From contig CP074390.1 in NCBI GenBank assembly GCA_022041995.1, positions 992,001 to 1,056,000 of the forward strand: 64,000 nt of DNA, written 5' to 3'. Position 1 is the stretch's first letter; every line of letters begins with the position of its first letter. The stretch comes from Cupriavidus necator. Lineage in GTDB: Bacteria; Pseudomonadota; Gammaproteobacteria; Burkholderiales; Burkholderiaceae. The notes below the pieces were generated by a model. It had not been told where the DNA came from and did not search any database. It saw nothing but the letters and a program-made list of their open reading frames with translations. Below, one piece after another: positions 16,473-26,114 of the stretch. The position numbers and the translations under genes are program-made.

Positions 16473-18422
16473 CTAGGCTTGCGCCTCGGTCCGGAACACC
16501 GCCACCGCCCGCTGCATATGCAGCGCCTGCTCCTGCAGCGACTGCGCCGCCGCGGCGGCCTCCTCCACCAGCGCGGCGTTCTGCTGGGTGACCTGGTCCA
16601 TCTGCGTCACCGCCTGGTTGACCTGGGCGATGCCGCTGCTCTGCTCGCGCGAGGCATGGCTGATCTCATCCATCATCGCCGTCACGCGGCCGATGGCGGC
16701 AACAGTGTTCTCCATGGTCGCGGCAACGTCCAGCGCCAGCGTGTTGCCCGACGCCACGCGCTGCGCCGATTGCGAGATCAGCGTGCGGATCTCCTTGGCC
16801 GAGCTGCCGGCGCGCTGCGCCAGCCCGCGCACCTCGGTCGCCACCACCGCAAAGCCGCGGCCGGCCTCGCCCGCGCGCGCGGCCTCCACCGCCGCATTCA
16901 GCGCCAGGATATTGGTCTGGAAGGCAATGCTGTCGATCACCGCGATGATGTCGACGATGCGCCGCGAATCGGCCTCGATCTCCTGCATGGTCTGCCGCAT
17001 GCGCGCGACCGCGTCGCCGCCGGCGCGCGCCACGCCAGACGCCTCGCGCGCCAGTTCGCTGGCCTGGCCGGCATTGCTGGCGTTCTGCTGCACGGTCGCC
17101 GTCAGCTGCTCCATGCTGGCCGCGGTCTGCTCCAGCGACGAGGCCTGCTCCTCGGTGCGCTGAGACAGGTCGATATTGCCCTGCGCGATATCGCCCGCCG
17201 CCGCCAGCACGTTGTGCGCGCCGGCCTTGGTGTCGCCGATCAGCGCGCGCCAGCTGTGCACCAGCGACAGCAGGTGCCGCTTGATCTCGCTCAGTTCGTC
17301 GCGCCCGCGCACGGCGACGCTCAGGGTCAGGTCGCCCGCGTTGATGCGCTCGACCATCTCCGCCACCTGCCGCACGTCGCCGCGCATGCCGCGGCTGAAG
17401 CCGATGAACAGGTAGAACACGGCGGCCACGGTCACCAGCGCAATGCCCGCCAGCAACACGAACTGCGTTTCCTGCGCCGCGACACGCTGTGCCAGCATGG
17501 CGTCCACGATCCCGGCAAACGCCTTGTTGGCGGCCGCCACGCCTTCGATGGCCGCGGTGGCCTCGTCGAAGTAGGTCCTGGCATCGATATCGATGCCGGT
17601 CGCGCCCAGCATCCGGACCTTGAGCGTGCGATGGAAGTTGTCCATCGCGGCGAGTCGCGCCAGCGCGGCGTCGATGCGCGGCCGGTACGCCGGTGCCGCG
17701 TTCCCGACGCGCGCAATGTCGCGCCGCACCGTTTCCAGCCCCTCGTGGATCTGCTCGGCGAGCGCGCCCAGGCCCGCCTGCTGCGCGGCATCGGCATAGC
17801 CGCCCTGCGCGATGATGCCGGCCCCGCGGCCGCGCGCCAGCGCACTCAGCTCAGCCAGGCGCGGCATCGGGCCCACCAGCAGGTTGCTCAGGTAGTACGA
17901 GCCGGCTTCACTGTCCAGTGTCAGCTGCGAGCGCTCAGCCACGTCGCCGATAAACGCCTGCGTCTGCCGCACCAGCGCGCTGTGGCGCTCGAACAGCGGC
18001 CCCGCCGTGGTGTCCAGGCCAAGCCCGCGCAGATGCTGCCAGTCCTGCTCCAGCTTGCGCGCCCCGGCCGCCAGTTCGAAGGCGGGATTCTCCGCGATGC
18101 TGCGCGTCAGCCCCGCCAGGCTGGCCGCGGCCTTGCTGTCGGCCCCGCCGAAAGCGGCGCGAAAGGCCGCATTGCCCGACAACACCGCATTGGCGGCGCC
18201 GCGCCGGACCTGGGTCTCGCGCATGAAGTCGAGCGCATGCCCGACCACGGCAAGCCCCCGCACCTGATCGCCGGTGGTGCGGATCGATCGTGCCGCATCG
18301 CTCAGCACCACGTACATCGCGCCGCATAGCGGCACCAGGAACAGCACGGCGATCAGCGTGAGCTTGCGGTTGATATTCAGGCGCGCCATCAGGCGCTCGG
18401 CGGGAAGAAAAATGGGAGTCAT
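16473..18422 (-). CDS. Methyl-accepting chemotaxis protein with NIT-type sensor
   Basis: About 649 residues. A membrane segment near residues 20-40 (LTLIAVLFLVPLCGAMYVVL) is followed by a long helical periplasmic domain like the nitrate/nitrite-sensing NIT domain (RRGAANAVLSGNAAFRAAF and YYLSNLLVGPMPRLAELSALARGRG), a second membrane segment (FVLLAGIALVTVAAVFYLFIG), HAMP, and the signalling domain with the hairpin tip EVRGLAQRAGSSAKEIRTLI. It should control CheA. NIT suggests nitrate or nitrite as ligand, which would fit the denitrification genes, but this is inference. There is no clear ribosome site at the chosen ATG; an AGGAGG lies too far upstream. Confidence 0.85.
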   Translation of the reverse strand: MTPIFLPAERLMARLNINRKLTLIAVLFLVPLCGAMYVVLSDAARSIRTTGDQVRGLAVVGHALDFMRETQVRRGAANAVLSGNAAFRAAFGGADSKAAASLAGLTRSIAENPAFELAAGARKLEQDWQHLRGLGLDTTAGPLFERHSALVRQTQAFIGDVAERSQLTLDSEAGSYYLSNLLVGPMPRLAELSALARGRGAGIIAQGGYADAAQQAGLGALAEQIHEGLETVRRDIARVGNAAPAYRPRIDAALARLAAMDNFHRTLKVRMLGATGIDIDARTYFDEATAAIEGVAAANKAFAGIVDAMLAQRVAAQETQFVLLAGIALVTVAAVFYLFIGFSRGMRGDVRQVAEMVERINAGDLTLSVAVRGRDELSEIKRHLLSLVHSWRALIGDTKAGAHNVLAAAGDIAQGNIDLSQRTEEQASSLEQTAASMEQLTATVQQNASNAGQASELAREASGVARAGGDAVARMRQTMQEIEADSRRIVDIIAVIDSIAFQTNILALNAAVEAARAGEAGRGFAVVATEVRGLAQRAGSSAKEIRTLISQSAQRVASGNTLALDVAATMENTVAAIGRVTAMMDEISHASREQSSGIAQVNQAVTQMDQVTQQNAALVEEAAAAAQSLQEQALHMQRAVAVFRTEAQA

Positions 18423-18659
18423 GGCGGTCGGGGAACTTGACGTGGTTTTCCTCCTATCGGCCTTGATTTGCAGGCCTGAAGCGCGGATTTCGAAAGTCTT
18501 GATAATGCGCAAGTCCAGTGCAGAAAACGCGCTGAAGTGGGGCAGAAAGCACAGGTTGCGGGCAGCGTCGGCACCGCTGCCTGTCCACCTGCACCGAAGA
18601 CGTGTGGGGCATCGGGACAAGGGGTGACGGCGTCGTCTTCGGCGCCTCCCTGAGCACGC

Positions 18660-19682
18660 TCATGCGCGACGGGTCCGCTCGCCGCGCCCGCGCCGGCGCG
18701 GGCCCGGGCTCCCGACCATACCCGGCGTGGGAATGGCTTGCCGCATGGTATCGACAAACAACCTGAGCTTGGCCGGATAGAAGCGCGCATAGGGGTAGAC
18801 AAGGTAGATCGGCAACGGATCGGCCTGCCACTGCGGCAGCAGATGCAGCAGCCTGCCGCTGGCAATGTCGTCGGCAAAGATCCAGGCCGAGCCGACGGCG
18901 ACGCCCAGCCCCAGCCGGGCCGCCGAATGCAGCGCGTAGAGGCTGTCCGTGCTCATGCGCGGCTGGAATGCGATGTCGTGGCGCGCCTGCGTCTGCGTGT
19001 TCTGCAGCACGACCTCATTCCGATAGAAGGTGCGCAGTGCCAGCCATGGCAGGCCCTCCAGGTTTTCCGGCCGGCGTGGCAGCGGCTTACCCTTAAACAG
19101 CGACGGTGCGGCAATGACCGCGCGCGGCACGTCGGCGAGCCGCACTGCCACTACGCCGGGTTCATGCACCTCGCCCACATGGATCGCGCAATCGATGGCC
19201 TCGGCGATGAAATCCGGGGTACGGTCATGCAGCAGCCATTCCACCGAGACTTCGGGGTACTGCTGCAAGAAGCCGGCCAGCGGGCCGACCAGCAGTTCCT
19301 GGCCGAAAGCATGCGGCACCACCACGCGCAAGGTGCCTGCCGGCGCATGCCCGACCCCGCGCACGTCGGCCTCGAACATGGTCCAGTCGGCCACCAGTTC
19401 CTTGGCACGCTCATAGCAGCGCTCGCCGTCCTCGGTCAGCTTCATCGCATGCGTGGAGCGCTGCAGCAGGCGTACGCCGAGCAGCCGCTCCAGCGTCTGC
19501 AGGCGCCGGCTGACGGTGGGCTGGGTAGTCTGCAGCTGCGCCGCCGCCATCGACAGGCTGCCGGCCTCGACGATGCGCACAAAGGTCTGCATCAGTTCGA
19601 TGCGGTCGGCGCTGGTGGCGCCGCGGGCAGCTGCCCTGCCCTGCGTGGCGGGGATTCGCGGCGATGCTGGCTGGCCTTTCAT
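18660..19682 (-). CDS. LysR-family transcriptional regulator
   Basis: About 340 residues with an N-terminal winged helix (RIELMQTFVRIVEAGSLSMAAAQL and TTQPTVSRRLQTLERLLG) and a substrate-binding type effector domain. The C terminus has a basic tail (GPRRRGRGERTRRA). It is divergent from the MFS exporter gene at 19788, the usual position for its regulator. ATG at 19682 is preferred over GTG at 19715 because GAGG lies just upstream. Its ligand is unknown. Confidence 0.85.
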   Translation of the reverse strand: MKGQPASPRIPATQGRAAARGATSADRIELMQTFVRIVEAGSLSMAAAQLQTTQPTVSRRLQTLERLLGVRLLQRSTHAMKLTEDGERCYERAKELVADWTMFEADVRGVGHAPAGTLRVVVPHAFGQELLVGPLAGFLQQYPEVSVEWLLHDRTPDFIAEAIDCAIHVGEVHEPGVVAVRLADVPRAVIAAPSLFKGKPLPRRPENLEGLPWLALRTFYRNEVVLQNTQTQARHDIAFQPRMSTDSLYALHSAARLGLGVAVGSAWIFADDIASGRLLHLLPQWQADPLPIYLVYPYARFYPAKLRLFVDTMRQAIPTPGMVGSPGPRRRGRGERTRRA

Positions 19683-19787
19683 ACGTGCCTCGTATAACCA
19701 TTGTTCATCCCGCACGTCTACCAGAATCCGCCCGCGTGGACAACACTACGAGCCATCCAAACCTGCCTGCGGACCACGCACCCCAAC

Positions 19788-21008
19788 ATGTCCCCTGTTC
19801 CCGCCACCCCATCCGCCGCCACCGTTGCCAGCCCGTCCTTGCCGGGACGCCTGGTGCTGCTGCTTGCCGTCGGCGCGGGCCTGTCAGTCGCCTCGCTGTA
19901 CTACAGCCAGCCCATGCTCGGGGTGATGGCCCCCGACCTGCATGCCTCCGATTCGGCAACCGGCGCCATCCCGACCCTGACGCAGCTCGGCTATGCGCTG
20001 GGCATCCTGCTGCTGGCGCCGCTGGGCGACCGCTATGACCGCCGCCGCATCATCGTGGCCAAGGCGGTGGCACTGGTCGGCGCCTTGCTGCTGGCGGGCC
20101 TGGCGCCCGGCATTGGCGCGTTGCTGGTATCCAGCCTGGTGGTGGGCCTGGCCGCCACCATGGCCCAGGACATCGTGCCCGCTGCAGCGGTGCTGGCGCC
20201 CGCGGCGCAGCGCGGCAAGGTGGTCGGGACGGTCATGACCGGACTGCTGCTGGGCATCCTGCTGTCGCGGGTGGTCAGCGGCTTCGTCGCCGCGCACTTC
20301 GGCTGGCGCGCCATGTTCATGATTGCGGCGGCCAGCATCGCGGCGGTCGCGCTGGTTGCCCGGCGCCAGTTGCCGCGCTTTACGCCCACCACGGCGCAGC
20401 CGTATGGTGCGCTGCTGGCCTCGCTGGCGGGCCTGTGGCGCGAGCATGGCGCCTTGCGCCGCGCCGCCCTGGCGCAGGGGCTGCTGTCGGTGGGTTTCAG
20501 CGCGTTCTGGTCCACGCTGGCGGTGATGCTGCATGGCGCACCGTTCCATCTCGGCAGCGAGGCCGCGGGGGCGTTCGGGCTGGCCGGTGCCGCCGGCGCG
20601 CTGGGCGCGCCGCTTGCCGGGCGCCTTGCCGACCGCAGCGGGCCGGAGCGGGTGACCCGGCTGGGCGCGGCACTGGCGGCGCTGTCGTTTGCCGGCATGC
20701 TGCTGACCCCGCTGGTATCGCCGCATGCGCAGCTGTGGCTGATCGGCGCCAGCGCCATCGGGTTCGACCTCGGTGTCCAGATCGCCCTGGTCGCGCACCA
20801 GACCATCGTCTATGGCATCGATCCGGGCGCGCGCAGCCGCCTGAATGCCGTGCTGTTCGTCTGCATGTTCACCGGCATGGCCGTCGGCGCCGCGCTCGGC
20901 AGCCTGGCACTGGCGCGTTTCGGCTGGACCGGCGTGGCCGCGCTGGCGACCGCCGCCGCGCTGGCTGCGCTGGCCGTGCGGCTGGCGCCGCGGGGTGGCG
21001 CGCACTGA
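19788..21008 (+). CDS. MFS transporter, probable exporter
   Basis: A 406-residue major facilitator with 12 predicted membrane segments. Motifs include YYSQPMLGVMAPDL in the first helix region, GDRYDRRRII in loop 2-3, and GLLLGILLSRVVSGFVAAHFGWR in helix 5, resembling drug or sugar-efflux antiporters. It is divergent from a LysR regulator (105 bases between starts), so expression is probably LysR-controlled. The substrate cannot be read from sequence. Confidence 0.85.
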   Translation: MSPVPATPSAATVASPSLPGRLVLLLAVGAGLSVASLYYSQPMLGVMAPDLHASDSATGAIPTLTQLGYALGILLLAPLGDRYDRRRIIVAKAVALVGALLLAGLAPGIGALLVSSLVVGLAATMAQDIVPAAAVLAPAAQRGKVVGTVMTGLLLGILLSRVVSGFVAAHFGWRAMFMIAAASIAAVALVARRQLPRFTPTTAQPYGALLASLAGLWREHGALRRAALAQGLLSVGFSAFWSTLAVMLHGAPFHLGSEAAGAFGLAGAAGALGAPLAGRLADRSGPERVTRLGAALAALSFAGMLLTPLVSPHAQLWLIGASAIGFDLGVQIALVAHQTIVYGIDPGARSRLNAVLFVCMFTGMAVGAALGSLALARFGWTGVAALATAAALAALAVRLAPRGGAH

Positions 21009-21549
21009 GCGCCAGCCCCCGGCGTGGGCATGCTGAGCCTTCGCGCCCGGCATGGCACCGCCACAGAAACTGCTCCCTTTGTCGGAGTTAGAACATTTTT
21101 ACCAGTTCTGTCGGTTTTTTCGACCTGTACGCTACAATGCCCCGGCGCCGGCAGCGCAGCCGCTCCCGCCAAGGCAGCCACGACCACCAAGTCGACCAGA
21201 TCGACCAGATCGACCAGATCGACCAAGACCAGCAGCACGAAGTAAACCAGCCAAACGGTGGCGACGGGCGGCAGCATGACCGCCCGGACGCCCGCCCCGG
21301 CTACGCGTGGCGCGCCCTGCCTCGCGCCATGTGGATATTGCGGCACGGCCCGCCCAGCCGGCCTTGCATCCCTTACAAGCTCTGAAACCGTTGCACGGAT
21401 GGCGCGCGCCAAAGTGCCGGCCAACCCCCGTCCGCGGGGCATCCCGCCGCACGGTACGAATCTTGCCCCTTCCTGATTACCCGCCAGCGGCTCGCGCACG
21501 GCATGTGCGCCCGCACATGGCGCCACACGCACACTGTCAGGAAAACAGC
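21009..21549. other. Gap with tandem repeat; no gene supported
   Basis: Holds several short overlapping frames on both strands, none with a recognisable domain. A -10-like TACAAT lies at 21133-21138. The frame through the tandem repeat gives a basic Ser-Thr-Lys-Arg tail (KSTRSTRSTRSTK), which could be part of a small basic protein, but no start with a ribosome site is evident. Confidence 0.35.
21192..21227. repeat. 9-bp tandem repeat (TCGACCAGA, four units)
   Basis: Three exact units TCGACCAGA at 21192-21200, 21201-21209 and 21210-21218, then a variant TCGACCAAG at 21219-21227. The unit is a multiple of three, so copy changes would not alter a reading frame. Confidence 0.85.
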
Positions 21550-22485
21550 ATGGGCTACTACTACGATGAGCGCAATGCGCGCGCCGCGCGCCAACACCGC
21601 CAGGCATGGGAAGACGAGGACTGGCAACCTGAATCCGAACAGGAGCGCTGGCAAGCGCGGCGTCGGCGCCAACAAATGGCCCCCGGCCAGACCAGCTATG
21701 GCGACCCCGCCCGCCCGGCCCGGGATTTCAATGAAGCGTACGGCACCGGCAGGTACCCGGAACATCCTTCCGGCGCGCGCTACGGCAGCAACCTGCGCTA
21801 CGGCCTGAACGGCGGCTATGGGTGGGAACGTGCCCGCGAATGGCGCGATCCGCAGGCATGGCAACGCGACGACGAGGACGCCGAGCGCCAGTGGCGCCGC
21901 AGCGCCGAACGCGCACGGGAACCGCGTGAATCGCAGCGCGCGCGCGGCGATGACACTTACTTCAGGGACCTGCGCAGCGACACCCGCTACTGGGTCGACC
22001 CGCGCGAGGACTGGGAAGAGAAGCAGCGCTACGAAGCCCGGCGCCATAGCCCGGGCTATCGGGAGTATGCGCAGCGCCGGGGCTGGGAAACCGACAATCT
22101 CGATGAGGAGCGCGAAGGCTCGCACGGCGTGCTCTACAACCTGGGCCGCCGCATCGGCGAAGCCGTGGGCGACTTGTTCGGCTCCTCCGAGCGCCGCACC
22201 GGCCCGCGCGGCTACCAGCGCAGTGACGAGCGCATCCGCGACCAGATCTGCGAGCAGCTCAGCTACGCGCGCGGCGTTGACGTGAGCGACGTCAGTGTCG
22301 ACGTCAGCGAAGGCGTGGTGTCACTGACCGGCACCGTGCGCGACCGCGGCCAGAAGTTCTATATCGAAGACCTGGCCGACGGCACCTACGGCGTCAAGGA
22401 GGTCAACAACGACATCCGTGTGCGCCGCGAATCCCCCGAAGCGCGCGGCACCGGCGAGGTGACCGGCAGCACCTGGCGCGGATAA
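21550..22485 (+). CDS. BON-domain protein, copy 1
   Basis: About 311 residues. Residues 1-220 are hydrophilic and low-complexity, rich in Arg, Trp, Tyr, Glu and Gly. Residues about 228-300 form a BON domain (YQRSDERIRDQICEQLSY, DVSDVSVDVSEGVVSLTGTVRD, VKEVNNDIRVRR). BON domains bind phospholipid or protein surfaces at the cell envelope; no signal peptide is visible here. A paralogue lies at 53060 with the same build. A shared terminator follows. Confidence 0.85.
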   Translation: MGYYYDERNARAARQHRQAWEDEDWQPESEQERWQARRRRQQMAPGQTSYGDPARPARDFNEAYGTGRYPEHPSGARYGSNLRYGLNGGYGWERAREWRDPQAWQRDDEDAERQWRRSAERAREPRESQRARGDDTYFRDLRSDTRYWVDPREDWEEKQRYEARRHSPGYREYAQRRGWETDNLDEEREGSHGVLYNLGRRIGEAVGDLFGSSERRTGPRGYQRSDERIRDQICEQLSYARGVDVSDVSVDVSEGVVSLTGTVRDRGQKFYIEDLADGTYGVKEVNNDIRVRRESPEARGTGEVTGSTWRG

Positions 22486-22495
22486 CGCCAACGAT

Positions 22496-22526
22496 GGCGG
22501 GCGCTGCAGGACACTAGGCGCCCGCC
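22496..22526. terminator. Bidirectional hairpin between convergent genes
   Basis: GGCGGGCGC at 22496-22504 and GCGCCCGCC at 22518-22526 form a perfect 9-base-pair stem with a 13-base loop. It overlaps the stop of the leftward LysR gene and follows the rightward BON gene. There is no T-run, so it is a structural candidate only. Confidence 0.55.
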
Positions 22527-23440
22527 ACGCCAACCTCCGCCGCCAGCCGTTCGCGGATAAATCCCAGGAACGCACGCACGCCCTCAGGCAGCGTGCGGCC
22601 GGCCAGCGTTTGCAGTTCGATCGCGCGGCTGCGCATGCCGCGCTCTCGGATCGAGGCGGCGTGCAGTTCGCCGCGGCGCAACCTGTCGCCCACGGTGACG
22701 GCGCCGGAGATCGACAGCCCGCCACCGTGCCGCACGAAGTTGGTCAGGGTCTCGAAGTGGTTGGTTACCAGCACGGGTTCGAACACCATGCCGCGTTCGC
22801 CGCAGGCGATGTCGAACAGCTGGCGCACGGTGTTGTCGCCCTCCGGCAGCGCCAGGGGATAAGGCTGCATCTGCGCCAGCGTGACGCTGCGAAAGCGCGC
22901 CAGCGGATGGTCCGGACGCATGATGGCAATCACCGGAGCGGGCTGGCGGTGCTCCACGCGGATGCCCTGCTCCGCGGCGCGGCTGTAGGTGATGCCGATG
23001 TCCGCATCGCCATGCAGCACGATGCCGGTGACTTCGGCCGGCGGCGCCACGCGCACATGGAACTGCAGTCCCGGATAGCGCTGGCGGAACTCGGCAATGA
23101 TGCGCGGCAGGAACTCGATCGCAAACCCCGCCGAGCTGGCCACCCGCACCCGGCCCCGGCGCAGGCCCTGCAGCGCGGCGATCTCAGACACTACCCGATC
23201 GGCTTCCAGCGCCCCGCGCAAGGCATAGGCTGCCAGCAACTCCCCGGCGGCACTGGCCACCATGCCACGCGGCCGGCGGTCGAACAGCGGCACGCCGAGC
23301 AACGCTTCGAGCGCGCCGACCTGGCGGCTCACCGCCGACACGGTGACATTGAGCCGCTGGGCCGCCTCGGTCAGCGAGCCGCTGCGTATGACCTCCAGGA
23401 AATAGCGTAATGAAGTGTCCTGCAGGCGATGCGACAGCAT
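22514..23440 (-). CDS. LysR-family transcriptional regulator
   Basis: About 308 residues with the N-terminal helix-turn-helix (LRYFLEVIRSGSLTEAAQRL and VTVSAVSRQVGALEALLG) and an effector domain. It is divergent from the amidase and TctC genes at 23560-26084, which it may regulate. ATG at 23440 is chosen; a TTG at 23476 would add 12 residues. The ligand is unknown. Confidence 0.85.
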   Translation of the reverse strand: MLSHRLQDTSLRYFLEVIRSGSLTEAAQRLNVTVSAVSRQVGALEALLGVPLFDRRPRGMVASAAGELLAAYALRGALEADRVVSEIAALQGLRRGRVRVASSAGFAIEFLPRIIAEFRQRYPGLQFHVRVAPPAEVTGIVLHGDADIGITYSRAAEQGIRVEHRQPAPVIAIMRPDHPLARFRSVTLAQMQPYPLALPEGDNTVRQLFDIACGERGMVFEPVLVTNHFETLTNFVRHGGGLSISGAVTVGDRLRRGELHAASIRERGMRSRAIELQTLAGRTLPEGVRAFLGFIRERLAAEVGVAGA

Positions 23441-23559
23441 GGGCGGGTCCGCGGGTCTGGTTTGCGTTTTACGCAAGGATATTTGAAAAAATCATCGATT
23501 GCAGGAAACCGTGCGCCGCCCGTATGCTTTTTCCCGACACCACAGGAGACACCCGAGCC

Positions 23560-25014
23560 ATGGCGCCCAGCCCATCCACCGATCCCATCACCGAACTCGA
23601 TGCCGTCGCCCTGTCGCGCGCCATCCATGCGCGCGAGGTCTCGTGCGTGGAAGTGCTTGATGCCTTCCTTGGCCAGATCGGCCGCCACAACCCGCGCGTC
23701 AATGCCATCGTGGCACCGGTGGAGCGCGACACCCTGCGCGCGCAGGCCGCCGGGCTCGACGCCGAACTGGCGCGCGGCGCCAGCCGTGGCCCGCTGCATG
23801 GCTTCCCGCAGGCGCCCAAGGACATCAGCCCGGCGGCGGGCATGGTCACCACCAAGGGCTCGCCGATCTTCGCCGGGCAGGTCAGCGAGGCCGACGCCGT
23901 GATCTTCGAGCGCATGCGCGCCGGCGGCGCGGTCTTTGTCGGGCGCACCAACTCGCCGGAGTTCGGCCTGGGCGGCCATACCTACAACCCGATCTACGGC
24001 ACCACCCGCAACGCCTTCGACCCGGCGCGCTCCGCCGGCGGCAGCAGCGGCGGCGCCGCGGTGGCCGTGGCGCTGCGCATGCTGCCGGTGGCGGATGGCT
24101 CGGACATGATGGGGTCACTGCGCACGCCCGCGGCGTTCAACCACGTGTATGGCCTGCGCACCTCGGTCGGTTGCGTGCCGCACGGCCCGGGCGACGAGGT
24201 CTTCTTCCAGCAGTTCAGCGTGGCCGGCCCGATGGCGCGCAACGTGCCGGACCTGGCCCTGCTGCTGTCGGTGCAGGCCGGCTTCGACGCGCGCCTGCCG
24301 CTGACGCACCGCGCCGAAGCGCCCGGCACCTTCACGCTGCCGCCCGAACGGGACTGGGCCGGCGTGCGCATCGGCTGGCTGGGCAACCTGGGCGGCCACC
24401 TGCCGACCGAAGCCGGCGTGCTCGATACCTGCGCGCAGGCGCTCACGCACCTGCGCACGCTTGGTTGCACTGTCGACGCGGCGCTGCCCGAATTCGACCT
24501 GGAACGCCTGTGGCACGCGTGGATCGACCTGCGCAGCTTCTCGGTGGCTGGCGCCAACGCGGCGCTGTACCACGACCCGGCCAGGCGCGCACTGCTCAAG
24601 CCTGAAGCGGTATGGGAGATCGAGCGCGGCCTGGCCCTGCCGGGCACGCGCGTGTACGAGGCCCTGTGCGAGCGCAGCGCGTGGTACCAGGCACTGCGCA
24701 CGCTGTTCGAGCGCTTCGACTACCTGGTGCTGCCAGCCGCGCAGGTATTCCCGTTCGATGCCGACTGGGACTGGCCGCACGCCATCGACGGCCGCGACAT
24801 GGACACCTACCACCGCTGGATGCAGACAGTGGTGCCGGCCACCATGGCCGGACTGCCCGCCCTGGCCGCACCAGCCGGCTTCGGCCCGCAGGGCCTGCCG
24901 GCCGGCATCCAGATCATCGGCCCGGCGCAGGCCGACGCCGCCGTGCTGCAGCTCGGCCATGCCTATGACCAGGCCGGCGGCTTCTCGCGCGTGCGCAGCC
25001 CCTGGCTCGATTGA
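23560..25014 (+). CDS. Amidase-signature hydrolase
   Basis: A 484-residue amidase. The signature segment has the catalytic lysine in QAPKDIS (about residue 90) and the Ser-cisSer motif in SAGGSSGGAAVAVALRM (about residues 153-169); a third Ser is in DMMGSLRTPAAF. This family hydrolyses amides or transfers amide nitrogen; the substrate here is unknown. ATG at 23560 follows AGGAG at 23544-23548. It precedes a TctC-type binding protein, so the pair may import and then hydrolyse an amide or related acid. Confidence 0.88.
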   Translation: MAPSPSTDPITELDAVALSRAIHAREVSCVEVLDAFLGQIGRHNPRVNAIVAPVERDTLRAQAAGLDAELARGASRGPLHGFPQAPKDISPAAGMVTTKGSPIFAGQVSEADAVIFERMRAGGAVFVGRTNSPEFGLGGHTYNPIYGTTRNAFDPARSAGGSSGGAAVAVALRMLPVADGSDMMGSLRTPAAFNHVYGLRTSVGCVPHGPGDEVFFQQFSVAGPMARNVPDLALLLSVQAGFDARLPLTHRAEAPGTFTLPPERDWAGVRIGWLGNLGGHLPTEAGVLDTCAQALTHLRTLGCTVDAALPEFDLERLWHAWIDLRSFSVAGANAALYHDPARRALLKPEAVWEIERGLALPGTRVYEALCERSAWYQALRTLFERFDYLVLPAAQVFPFDADWDWPHAIDGRDMDTYHRWMQTVVPATMAGLPALAAPAGFGPQGLPAGIQIIGPAQADAAVLQLGHAYDQAGGFSRVRSPWLD

Positions 25015-25094
25015 GCCCTCGGCTTGTCCTGGCCCCGCTTCGTATTGCTTCCGATTGCCTTCTATTCCTACAACTGCCGGCAGGAGTGCCAACG

Positions 25095-26084
25095 ATGACC
25101 GCAATGCCCCCGAAGCTGTTTCTCGCCTGCGCCGCCGCCCTGACCGCGGTGCTGTTCACTACGCCTGCCACCGCGCAGGCACAGTCCTGGCCGGAGCGCC
25201 CGATCCGGCTGGTGGTGCCCTTTGCCGCGGGCGGCGCCACTGACGTGCTGGGCCGCTTGCTGGCTGTCGGCCTTGGCGAAAAGCTCGGCCAGCCGGTGGT
25301 GGTCGAGAACAAGCCGGGCGCCAGCACCGTGATTGGCGCCACCCAGGTATCCAAGGCTCCGCCCGACGGCTACACGCTGCTTCTGGCGGCCAGCACCACG
25401 CTGACGCTGAACCCGGCGATCCGCCAACACCTGGGCTACGACCCCATCAAGAGCTTCACCCCGCTGGGCCTGGTCGCCGACATGAGCCTGGTGCTGGTGG
25501 CCAATCCGGACACGCAGATCACCTCGCTCAAGGATCTGGTAACGCAGGCGAAGGCCCACCCTGACAAGTTCTCCTACGGCTCGTTCGGCGCCGGCTCCTC
25601 AGTGCATTTCGGCGCGGAGATGCTCAAGTCCGCCACCGGCATCCGCATGGTCCACGTGCCCTTCAACGGTAGCGCCCCCAGCCTGACCGCGCTGGCCGGC
25701 GGCCAGGTGCCGGTCGCGGTCGATACCGTGGTGGCCACCCTGCCGCTGATCAAGGGCGGCAAGATCCGGCCAGTGGCGGTGTTGTCGCCGCAGCGACTGC
25801 CAGCGTTGCCGCAAGTGCCTACCGTCGCGGAGAGCGGCTACCCCGGCTTCCAGATGGGCACCTGGTTCGCGCTGCTGGCACCCGCGGGCCTGCCCGCGCC
25901 GGTGCAGCAGAAGCTGGAGAAGGCCCTGGCGGACGTGGCCAACGCGCCGGCTACCAAGGCGCGCATGGTTGAACTGGCGCTGACGCCGGCTTATGGCAAT
26001 GGCGCGGCGGTGAAGGCGCGGGTGGAGAAGGAGTTGCCGGAGATGCGGGCGGTGGCGGCGCGGGCGGATATTCGGGCGGAGTAA
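25095..26084 (+). CDS. Bug/TctC-type periplasmic solute-binding protein
   Basis: A 329-residue protein of the tripartite tricarboxylate family that is much expanded in Cupriavidus and Bordetella. A signal peptide (about residues 1-27, ending TPATAQA) is followed by WPERPIRLVVPFAAGGATDVLGR and VENKPGASTVIGATQVSKAPPDGYTLL, typical of Bug proteins. The ligand is usually a carboxylate; no permease genes are nearby. CAGGAG at 25081-25086 supports the start. It follows the amidase by 80 bases. Confidence 0.92.
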   Translation: MTAMPPKLFLACAAALTAVLFTTPATAQAQSWPERPIRLVVPFAAGGATDVLGRLLAVGLGEKLGQPVVVENKPGASTVIGATQVSKAPPDGYTLLLAASTTLTLNPAIRQHLGYDPIKSFTPLGLVADMSLVLVANPDTQITSLKDLVTQAKAHPDKFSYGSFGAGSSVHFGAEMLKSATGIRMVHVPFNGSAPSLTALAGGQVPVAVDTVVATLPLIKGGKIRPVAVLSPQRLPALPQVPTVAESGYPGFQMGTWFALLAPAGLPAPVQQKLEKALADVANAPATKARMVELALTPAYGNGAAVKARVEKELPEMRAVAARADIRAE

Positions 26085-26114
26085 GTCCGCCGGGGCGGCC
26101 GTCGGTTGCCGCCC

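Noticed and set aside
21137..21385. Small frame with QIDQID repeat
   Set aside because: It is the 9-bp tandem repeat read in another frame; no domain and no ribosome site.
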